Both the position numbers and the translations under genes were made by a program. From Terriglobia bacterium (lineage in GTDB: Bacteria; Acidobacteriota; Terriglobia; UBA7540), in NCBI GenBank assembly GCA_030040455.1, contig JASHTR010000434.1, forward strand, positions 1 through 5,732: a DNA stretch of 5,732 nt, read 5' to 3'. Below the pieces are notes generated by a model. That model saw only the letters and a list, made by a program, of their open reading frames with translations. It made no database searches and had not been told where the DNA came from. Of the stretch, positions 1 through 5,732 are shown one piece after another. The stretch's first letter is position 1. Every line of letters starts with the position of its first letter.

Positions 1-814
1 TGTTGGCCTCGTGCGCGTGCTGGATGAGAGCCTCGATATCCAGCCCGTGCGGATTCAAGACTCCTCCGTGCACGTCGGCAACCCCAATGATTTTGTATCC
101 CGCTGCATACAACAGGCGGGCAGCGTTGGAGCCCACATTACCAAAACCTTGAATAACAACCCGCGTCGAATCACGCGTGCGGTTAAATCGCTTCAACGCC
201 TGGTCGCAAACGATCTTGCACCCGCGTCCGGTCGCCTCGCGCCGTCCCCGTGAACCGCCCAAATCCAGCGGCTTGCCGGTAACGCTGGCCGTCACCGTAT
301 GGCGAACGTGCATGGAATAAGTGTCCATCATCCAGGCCATGATCTGTTCGTCGGTGTTCATGTCCGGAGCGGGAACGTCGCGCTCGGGTCCAATGTAATC
401 CAGTATTTCCGCCGTGTAACGGCGCGTAATCCGCTCGAGCTCCGCGCGAGTGAGCTTTTCCGGATCGCAAATCACTCCGCCCTTCGCGCCGCCGAAGGGG
501 ATGTTGACCACCGCACACTTCCAGGTCATTTCAGCGGCAAGGCCTCTGATCTCGTCCAGCGTAACCTGCGGGCTAAAGCGCACCCCGCCTTTTGAAGGGC
601 CCCGCGCGATGCTGTGCTGCACCCGGAAGCCGTCAAAGACTTCCAATCCACCAGCTTCCATCTCGACGGGAATATGAACGATGATCTCCCGGTTGGGAGC
701 GAGCAGGTACTTGCGCAGGCCGTCGTCCAAGCCAAGCTTTGCTGCCGCGACGTCAAAACGCGCGGCCATCGATTCGTAGACGCTCAGCTCTTTTTCGATT
801 TCGGTGACACTCAT
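1..814 (-). CDS. gdhA: Glutamate dehydrogenase (Glu/Leu/Phe/Val dehydrogenase family), C-terminus beyond window
   Basis: The enzyme reversibly converts 2-oxoglutarate and ammonium to glutamate with NAD(P)H in the cytoplasm. My translation of the reverse strand gives 271 residues; family members are usually 410-450, so roughly the last third is outside. Visible motifs are PSKGGVRF (73-80), the substrate lysine in MTWK (K99), the complete family signature [14 protein letters not shown] (105-118) with the catalytic lysine K111, the catalytic aspartate D151 in PAPDMNTDE, the conserved [14 protein letters not shown] stretch (185-198), and the Rossmann glycines GFGNVG (223-228). These favour glutamate over leucine dehydrogenase. 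NAD versus NADP preference cannot be read safely. The start is the ATG at 814, preceded by GAGG at 819-822; an in-frame stop (the upstream gene's TAA) lies 15 nt before it, so only a GTG at 817 competes. It is the last visible gene of the purC-cvpA-fis-like-gdh run. Confidence 0.96.
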   Translation of the reverse strand, partial: MSVTEIEKELSVYESMAARFDVAAAKLGLDDGLRKYLLAPNREIIVHIPVEMEAGGLEVFDGFRVQHSIARGPSKGGVRFSPQVTLDEIRGLAAEMTWKCAVVNIPFGGAKGGVICDPEKLTRAELERITRRYTAEILDYIGPERDVPAPDMNTDEQIMAWMMDTYSMHVRHTVTASVTGKPLDLGGSRGRREATGRGCKIVCDQALKRFNRTRDSTRVVIQGFGNVGSNAARLLYAAGYKIIGVADVHGGVLNPHGLDIEALIQHAHEAN

Positions 815-829
815 CACACCTCGAGCGGC

Positions 830-1051
830 TTATTTGCGGCGTTTAGCCCTGTGGTCCACGTGATTTTCTTCTATCTTGCGGCTAAGTGTGTTGCGATGGA
901 TGCCCAACATTTGCGCAGCCTTGGACCGGTTGCCGTCATTTTTTTCAAGCGCTTTCCGGATGAACCTTCGCTGGAATTCGCTGATCGCGTCTTCGTAATG
1001 CAATCCCTGCTCGATCATCTGATTAATGAGGGCGTCAAGCTGATCTTTCAC
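830..1051 (-). CDS. Small stand-alone Fis-type helix-turn-helix DNA-binding protein
   Basis: The 73-residue protein consists almost entirely of one Fis-type HTH (HTH_8-like) domain. An acidic N-terminal helix region (1-28) is followed by the domain at about 29-61: FIRKALEKNDGN, then recognition elements RSKAAQMLG and IHRNTLSRKI. This resembles both the C-terminal half of E. coli Fis (98 residues) and the DNA-binding tail of NtrC-type activators, but there is no AAA+ or receiver domain, so it is not a truncated NtrC within this frame. The C-terminus is very basic (HRAKRRK). The start is a GTG at 1051 with GGAG at 1059-1062, seven bases away. It begins 24 nt after cvpA and ends 15 nt before gdh, so it is probably cotranscribed with them. 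A role in regulating this transcription unit or in DNA organisation is inference; the target is unknown. It should not be called fis without phylogenetic support. Confidence 0.88.
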   Translation of the reverse strand: MKDQLDALINQMIEQGLHYEDAISEFQRRFIRKALEKNDGNRSKAAQMLGIHRNTLSRKIEENHVDHRAKRRK

Positions 1052-1075
1052 GGCAATACTCCAACCGCAGAAATT

Positions 1076-1642
1076 TTACAAGCTGAGGTTCTTGCTTGAG
1101 GCGGTGTGCTTGCTCGATTGCATCACAGCCTGCCGGAATTTCTGGAATCCAGACCGAAAATCTGCCTTGAGATCACCCGGCATGAGCAATGCCAGGGCGC
1201 GCGAGCCGGTGGAAACGTAAGGAGCCAGGCGGGATCGTCCTACGGCGTTCGGCTTGATCGCGAAGGCCACAAGGATCATCAGCAGGATCGCGTCAATGAC
1301 CACCCCGCGGATCAGGCCGAAAACACCGCCCAGAAAGCGGTCAAACCACTCAACGCCCGCCGCCCGGAGCACCACGCGAGCCACGAAGGAGACAATCGCT
1401 CCGACGACCAGCACCGCTACAAAAATCGCCAGGAAGCCGGCTGCCAACGCCACTTCGTGCGATTTGGTCAGGTCCTCGAACCAGCCAGCGGCGCGATGAA
1501 ACTCCAAGGCCGAAATTACAATCGCCGCCACCAGAGTTGCCAGCGAAATGAGCTCGCGGATGAACCCTTTTCGTATCGCCAGGATGACCGAGAGAACAAT
1601 AATTATTGCAAAGGTCCAATCGACCCAATTCCAAACGCCCAT
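1076..1642 (-). CDS. cvpA: CvpA family inner-membrane protein
   Basis: The 188-residue protein has four predicted membrane segments at about 9-23, 31-46, 65-88 and 104-129, matching the CvpA (colicin V production) fold. Family marks are GFIREL (26-31) directly after the first segment and the DRFLGGVFGLIRG stretch (101-113) opening the fourth. The C-terminal tail (about 135-188) is soluble and charged, possibly partly disordered. In E. coli, cvpA sits upstream of purF in a purine-regulated operon; here it follows purC by 20 nt, so the link with purine genes recurs with a different partner. The biochemical role of the family is not settled; envelope homeostasis is suggested in enterobacteria. 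The ATG at 1642 has no clear Shine-Dalgarno sequence, which would fit translational coupling to purC. Start choice agrees with the usual short N-terminus before segment one. Confidence 0.92.
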   Translation of the reverse strand: MGVWNWVDWTFAIIIVLSVILAIRKGFIRELISLATLVAAIVISALEFHRAAGWFEDLTKSHEVALAAGFLAIFVAVLVVGAIVSFVARVVLRAAGVEWFDRFLGGVFGLIRGVVIDAILLMILVAFAIKPNAVGRSRLAPYVSTGSRALALLMPGDLKADFRSGFQKFRQAVMQSSKHTASSKNLSL

Positions 1643-1662
1643 GTGCGATCAAACAAGATTGC

Positions 1663-2601
1663 TCAATATAGGTCTCGCCCCGTCAACATGCGGAGCGCCT
1701 CCCGGTATTTTTCACTGGTCCTTCGGATGACCTCAGGAGGCAAGGGCGGCGGCGGCGGCTTCTTGTTCCATGGGACGGATTCGAGATAGTCGCGGACAAA
1801 TTGCTTATCAAACGATGGCTGAGGGCCCCCCGCCTGATAATTTTCCAGGGGCCAAAAGCGGGAAGAATCCGGCGTAAGAACCTCATCGATCAAAACAATC
1901 TCTTCGCCGCAAAGGCCCCATTCAAATTTCGTGTCGGCCAGGATGATGCCGCGCCTGGCTGCGAAGTCTCGTGCCCGCGAATAAAGGCCCAAGCTGAGGT
2001 CGCGCAACTTTCCGGCATATTTGCTGCCAATCCGGGTCGCCATTTCTTCCAGGGAGATGTTTTCGTCGTGGCCGGAGGCGGCCTTCGTGGCAGGCGTGAA
2101 AATCGGCTCCTCCAGCTTCGCCGATTGGACGAGACCCATCGGAAGCCGAACGCCGCAAATTTCTCCGGTCTCCTTATAGTCCTTCCAGCCTGATCCTGCA
2201 AGATACCCGCGCACCACGCATTCCACCGGAAAGGGACGAGCCTTCCGCACCAGCATCGAGCGTCCTGAAATCTCTTCCGTAAAAGGATGAAGCTCCGACG
2301 GATAGTCGCGCGTATTCTCGGTAATGAAGTGGTTCCGACAGAAATCCCAAAACATCCTGAACCAGAAGCAGGAAAGCTGGGTTAGCACGCGCCCTTTGTC
2401 CGGAATCCCCTCTGCCATGACTACATCAAAGGCAGAAAGGCGATCCGTGGCCACCACCAGGAGACGGCCTTCGCCCAGATCATAAATATCCCGTACCTTT
2501 CCCCGGGAGAAGAGCTTGATTCCGGGCAGGGAAGTTACCGTTAATGTTTCGGGGTGAATTGAATGAGCCACAGCGCTTCGAACCTTGTCATTGTAGACCA
2601 T
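1663..2601 (-). CDS. purC: Phosphoribosylaminoimidazole-succinocarboxamide synthase (SAICAR synthase)
   Basis: PurC joins CAIR and L-aspartate with ATP to form SAICAR in de novo purine synthesis. The 312-residue product is of the longer type resembling yeast Ade1 (306), not the roughly 237-residue E. coli type. Motifs: [10 protein letters not shown] (34-43, nucleotide-binding loop), [11 protein letters not shown] (52-62), signature [15 protein letters not shown] (125-139), [11 protein letters not shown] (164-174), GHDENIS (177-183), LADTKFEWG (221-229, with W where F or I is usual), [14 protein letters not shown] (238-251) and [11 protein letters not shown] (263-273). [11 protein letters not shown] stretch (281-290) is encoded by a GGC-type repeat. 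The ATG at 2601 lacks a Shine-Dalgarno sequence and gives 32 residues before RGKVRDIY, more than Ade1 has. A consensus-like promoter overlaps this ATG, so an in-frame GTG at 2571 (residue 11) may be the real start. It heads the minus-strand gene run. Confidence 0.97.
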   Translation of the reverse strand: MVYNDKVRSAVAHSIHPETLTVTSLPGIKLFSRGKVRDIYDLGEGRLLVVATDRLSAFDVVMAEGIPDKGRVLTQLSCFWFRMFWDFCRNHFITENTRDYPSELHPFTEEISGRSMLVRKARPFPVECVVRGYLAGSGWKDYKETGEICGVRLPMGLVQSAKLEEPIFTPATKAASGHDENISLEEMATRIGSKYAGKLRDLSLGLYSRARDFAARRGIILADTKFEWGLCGEEIVLIDEVLTPDSSRFWPLENYQAGGPQPSFDKQFVRDYLESVPWNKKPPPPPLPPEVIRRTSEKYREALRMLTGRDLY

Positions 2602-2617
2602 CGATTTGCTTTGTCAA
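2590..2617 (-). promoter_or_regulatory. Sigma70-type promoter overlapping the assigned purC start
   Basis: On the minus strand, TTGACA (2617 to 2612) and TACAAT (2595 to 2590) are separated by 16 bases. The -35 is a perfect consensus and the -10 differs at one position. The -10 falls inside codons 2-4 of the 312-residue purC reading. If used, transcription would start near 2583, downstream of the ATG at 2601, which would require initiation at the GTG at 2571. A T-rich stretch lies upstream in the minus-strand reading (2621-2640). Strength of match is seen directly; activity is inference. Confidence 0.45.
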
Positions 2618-2672
2618 CCCTGAAATAAACCGTGAAAAAAACTGGGTCACGTCAAAGTCGGCAAGGTGATCG

Positions 2673-2758
2673 TTGTAGCGCAGCGTTCGTCTTGTAACAC
2701 TGCGGCTTTTCCAATCGATTACAAGCCGCAGGGCTGAAATGCGAGCCCTGCGCTACAA
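2673..2758. repeat. Nested inverted repeat (REP-like palindrome) between purC and thiC
   Basis: The outer arms TTGTAGCGCAG (2673-2683) and CTGCGCTACAA (2748-2758) are perfect 11-bp inverted repeats. Inside are CTGCGGCTT (2700-2708) with AAGCCGCAG (2723-2731), and a competing perfect 9-bp hairpin CGCAGGGCT (2727-2735) with AGCCCTGCG (2744-2752) around an 8-base loop. A further pair, CTTGTAA (2691-2697) and TTACAAG (2719-2725), is mutually exclusive with the 9-bp inner stem. No T-run follows on either side, so it is not an obvious terminator. It looks like an interspersed palindromic element; recognition of the GTAGCGCAGG-type word as common in Acidobacteriota is from memory. Confidence 0.7.
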
Positions 2759-2852
2759 AAGCGCACCGTCCATGGATGCGGCCGTGGCTTTGACGGAACC
2801 GTGTGAATCAACCCATCTTCTTGCGTGCTGAGGAAAGCAGGATGTAAACTGA

Positions 2853-4295
<1,443 letters not shown>

Positions 4296-4474
4296 GTATT
4301 CAACAGGCCAGCGATGGAAAGGTAACCACGGCTAATCCAAAGGGAGCCCCTCCGGCTCTGCAGGAGGATACTTACTTTATCTCGCGGGCAGGACCAATGA
4401 AGCGTAGATTTCTCACGACGACCAAAGCCCACAGCTAGAAAAACGCTGACCGTGGCCAAGACACCTGACTGGAT
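4296..4474. other. Gene-free stretch after thiC
   Basis: I see no convincing gene in this stretch. Open frames here have no ribosome site, no recognisable product and run out of thiC in a different frame. A small hairpin GAGCC (4344-4348) with GGCTC (4354-4358) lies about 50 bases after the thiC stop, but no T-run follows, so a Rho-independent terminator is not supported. The remainder shows no clear structure. Confidence 0.5.
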
Positions 4475-4616
4475 GCTAAAAAACCTTTGCAGCCTGTCAT
4501 TCTGATCGAAGCGAAGAATCCCGGTATTTCAATCAAGCACATACGGCGATCCTCCCTTCGTTTCACTCAGGGCCGCCTTCGGCTCCTCAGGATGACAGTT
4601 CCAAGAGTTTTTCAGC
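4475..4616. repeat. Palindromic interspersed repeat with terminal inverted repeats (CTGTCATTCTGA family)
   Basis: The ends at 4475-4505 and 4587-4616 are imperfect inverted repeats of about 30 bp. The core arms are CTGTCATTCTGA (4494-4505) and TCAGGATGACAG (4587-4598), with one G-T wobble. An inner arm GAAGCGAAG (4508-4516) pairs with CTTCGTTTC (4556-4564). A module of 20 bases with its own hairpin, GCCG (4572-4575) and CGGC (4580-4583), lies between two TCAG boxes (4567 and 4587). TGCTAAAAA occurs at 4474-4482 and again at 4621-4629, but the left copy overlaps the arm, so it is not a clean target-site duplication. No transposase is encoded. The TGTCATTCTGAGCGAAGCGAAG word is one I recall as widespread in Acidobacteriota and other environmental genomes. 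It could be a nonautonomous MITE- or REP-like element. Confidence 0.75.
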
Positions 4617-4674
4617 CACCTGCTAAAAATACACCCATTCGTAATTCTGAATTCGGCTCAGACCTAATTCATTC

Positions 4675-4680
4675 GAGGAG
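4675..4680 (+). promoter_or_regulatory. Ribosome binding site of the short-chain dehydrogenase
   Basis: GAGGAG lies nine bases before the ATG at 4690 and fixes that start. It sits about 60 bases after the end of the palindromic repeat, so the gene's promoter must lie in the AT-rich interval 4617-4670 or inside the repeat; I see no convincing -35/-10 pair. Confidence 0.8.
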
Positions 4681-4689
4681 AATAATCGC

Positions 4690-5442
4690 ATGTTCGAAGG
4701 ACAGGTTGCACTCATCACCGGAGCTTCCAGCGGCATTGGCCGCGCCACAGCAGAAGCCTTTGCGCACGAGGGCGCTTCGGTCGTGGTGAATTATCACAAG
4801 AACCAGAAGGGCGCGGAAGAAGCGGTTAAAAATATTGTAAAGATGGGGCGGGAAGCAATTGCCCTCCAGGCGGATGTAACACATAGCGCGGAAGTAAAGA
4901 GGATGGTGGACGCCACGCTCAACAAGTGGAGCAAGATCGATATTCTGGTGAACAATGCCGGCGACCTCCTCGCTCGCCGGACGCTTGCCGACATGACGGA
5001 GGAATACTGGGATAAGATCATGGCGTTGAACCTGAAGAGCGTTTTTCTATGCGTGCAGGCTGTCTGGAAGCGCATGGCGGACCGCAAGAGCGGAAACATC
5101 ATCAACGTGGCCTCGATTGCCGGACGCAGCGGCGGTGGGGTGGGAACCACAGCCTATTCCGCGGCTAAAGGAGGCATGATTACCTATACCAAGGGGCTTG
5201 CCAAGGAGCTGGCTGCCTACGGGATTCGCGTGAATGCGGTCGCTCCCGGCGTCATTGCCACGCCTTACCACGAGCGTTACAGTCCGCCGGAAATTCTTAA
5301 CAAGTTCATCGCCGGCATCCCAATGGGCCGCGCGGGGACTTCGGAAGAAATTGCGGACGTGATTGTGTTTCTTGCTTCTCCCGCCGCGCGCTACATGACG
5401 GGCGAGACCGTGGAAATAAATGGCGGAATGCTGATGGACTGA
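4690..5442 (+). CDS. Short-chain dehydrogenase/reductase, FabG-like
   Basis: This is a classical 250-residue SDR, an NAD(P)(H)-dependent oxidoreductase of a carbonyl or hydroxyl group in the cytoplasm. The Rossmann start TGASSGIG is at 10-17, the adenine-contacting ADV at 61-63, NNAG at 88-91, N114 in ALNLKS, and the catalytic triad at S142, Y156 and K160 (YSAAK). VAPGVIATP follows at 184-192, and the end has the family-typical TGETVEINGGM (237-247). The residue after the second strand is N34, not aspartate, so NADP(H) is slightly favoured, but this is weak. Sequence is close to 3-oxoacyl-ACP reductase (FabG), but there is no fatty-acid gene nearby, and FabG-like SDRs have many substrates including sugars and acetoacetyl-CoA. 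The substrate is therefore left open. It is isolated between two repeat-rich gaps and is unlikely to be cotranscribed with thiC, 394 bp upstream. Confidence 0.96.
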   Translation: MFEGQVALITGASSGIGRATAEAFAHEGASVVVNYHKNQKGAEEAVKNIVKMGREAIALQADVTHSAEVKRMVDATLNKWSKIDILVNNAGDLLARRTLADMTEEYWDKIMALNLKSVFLCVQAVWKRMADRKSGNIINVASIAGRSGGGVGTTAYSAAKGGMITYTKGLAKELAAYGIRVNAVAPGVIATPYHERYSPPEILNKFIAGIPMGRAGTSEEIADVIVFLASPAARYMTGETVEINGGMLMD

Positions 5443-5447
5443 AGAGA

Positions 5448-5489
5448 CAGTGATGAGTGATCAGTGACGAGTGATCAGTGACGAGTGAG
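5448..5489. repeat. Tandem repeat, three copies of a 14-bp unit
   Basis: Three adjacent copies of CAGTGACGAGTGAT occupy 5448-5461, 5462-5475 and 5476-5489. The first has T in place of C at position 7, and the third has G in place of the final T. The array starts five bases after the SDR stop codon. It is noncoding; whether it extends the message or is only replication-slippage DNA cannot be told. Confidence 0.9.
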
Positions 5490-5508
5490 ATGGTAAAAAA
5501 ATCGACAG

Positions 5509-5627
5509 CCTCTCGCAAAGGCGCCAAGTGAAAACAAATCAGAAATCAGAAACTAGAAATCAGAAGCCAAACAGATAAACGTGTTGGTCTTGGCCTTTCC
5601 TTAGCGCCTTGGCGTCTTGGCGAGAGG
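5509..5627. repeat. Inverted repeat of 20 bp enclosing one copy of the 35-bp direct repeat
   Basis: The left arm (5509-5528, beginning CCTCTCGC) and right arm (5608-5627, ending GCGAGAGG) match at 18 of 20 positions when one is reversed. The right arm is part of a CCTTAGCGCCTTGGCGTC-type word that I recall as recurring in environmental bacterial genomes. Arms are 79 bases apart, too far for a simple terminator, and no T-run directly follows the right arm apart from GGTTTT at 5626-5631. Confidence 0.75.
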
Positions 5628-5680
5628 TTTTAATCGTTCAATAGGAAATCAGAAACCAGAAACTAGAAATCAGAAGCCAA
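5536..5680. repeat. Direct repeat pair of 35 bp (34/35 identical), 110 bp apart
   Basis: Copies lie at 5536-5570 and 5646-5680 and differ at one base (T versus C at position 11). Each is itself built from degenerate 7-8 bp words of the type AGAAATC and AGAAACT and ends in AGAAGCCAA. The second copy ends 13 bases before the start codon of the gene at 5694, so it forms most of that gene's immediate upstream leader. The two copies bracket the right arm of the neighbouring inverted repeat, so the elements are interlaced. Confidence 0.88.
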
Positions 5681-5693
5681 GCAAGGTTGATCC

Positions 5694-5732
5694 ATGCAAA
5701 AACACATCTTGGCGGTCCTGCTGCTTCTCTTG
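5694..5732 (+). CDS. N-terminus of a probable exported protein, truncated by window end
   Basis: Thirteen codons are visible: MQKHILAVLLLLL. AAGG at 5683-5686 lies seven bases before the ATG, a good ribosome site. One basic residue (plus His) followed by an uninterrupted hydrophobic run of Ile, Leu, Ala and Val is the typical opening of a Sec signal peptide or a first membrane helix. Function cannot be told. Its promoter would have to lie in or before the repeat-rich gap 5443-5693. Confidence 0.6.
   Translation, partial: MQKHILAVLLLLL

Larger units (their letters stand above)
1..2601 (-). other. Likely purC-cvpA-HTH-gdh transcription unit
   Basis: Four minus-strand genes follow one another with gaps of 20, 24 and 15 nt and no visible terminator between them, so cotranscription is likely. 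The unit begins at the promoter around 2590-2617 and continues past the left edge. The combination links purine synthesis, a membrane protein often tied to purine genes, a small DNA-binding protein and glutamate formation. Co-regulation is inferred from spacing only. Confidence 0.7.

Noticed and set aside
614..1099. A 161-codon plus-strand open frame opposite gdh and the HTH gene
   Set aside because: It runs antisense to two well-supported genes, has no ribosome site and resembles no family I know.
1106..1789. A 227-codon open frame on the plus strand opposite cvpA and the end of purC
   Set aside because: Its composition is rich in Arg, Gln, His and Asn with no domain, and both opposite-strand genes have clear family motifs. 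It is an antisense shadow.
4344..4358. Hairpin after thiC as a Rho-independent terminator
   Set aside because: The stem is only 5 bp and no T-run follows.
4474..4629. TGCTAAAAA direct repeats as a target-site duplication
   Set aside because: The left copy overlaps the terminal inverted repeat by eight bases, and the right copy lies four bases beyond the other end, so the geometry is not that of a clean duplication. AT-rich words also match easily by chance.
4487..4789. A 100-codon plus-strand frame across the palindromic repeat into the SDR gene
   Set aside because: It is mostly repeat sequence read as protein and overlaps the start of the well-supported SDR in another frame.
5536..5680. 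Possible CRISPR remnant from two 35-bp repeats
   Set aside because: Only two copies, a 75-base interval that contains an inverted-repeat arm, and repeats that are internally degenerate tandem words. No cas gene is present.

Overview
The window looks like chromosome from a moderately GC-rich soil-type bacterium. Acidobacteriota is the best guess: the core genes fit, and the intergenic gaps carry short palindromic and tandem repeat words that I recall from genomes of that phylum. No 16S or other marker is present, so this placement is an inference of low to moderate confidence.

Left half (1-2601), all on the minus strand: four closely packed genes that read, in transcription order, purC (SAICAR synthase, de novo purine synthesis), cvpA (CvpA-type membrane protein), a 73-residue stand-alone Fis-type helix-turn-helix protein, and a Glu/Leu/Phe/Val-family glutamate dehydrogenase whose C-terminal part lies beyond base 1. 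The gaps are 20, 24 and 15 nt, so one transcription unit is likely. It joins purine synthesis with nitrogen assimilation around a small DNA-binding protein. A consensus-like sigma70 promoter overlaps the assigned purC start and casts doubt on that start.

Middle (2602-2900): the divergent purC/thiC control region, which holds an 86-bp nested inverted repeat. I found no TPP riboswitch, although thiC follows.

Right half, plus strand: thiC (phosphomethylpyrimidine synthase, thiamine pyrimidine branch; 464 residues from the ATG at 2901), then a 394-bp gene-free gap with a terminal-inverted-repeat palindrome built on a CTGTCATTCTGA core, then a FabG-like short-chain dehydrogenase. A 251-bp gap follows, packed with three kinds of repeat: a 14-bp tandem triplet, a 20-bp inverted repeat and a 35-bp direct repeat. 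The window ends with the first 13 codons of a probable exported protein.

The genes are ordinary metabolism. I see no defence, mobile or otherwise new multigene system. The points that merit a second look are the interspersed repeats in all three plus-side gaps, the promoter overlapping the purC start, the small Fis-type regulator placed directly before gdh, and the missing TPP riboswitch.
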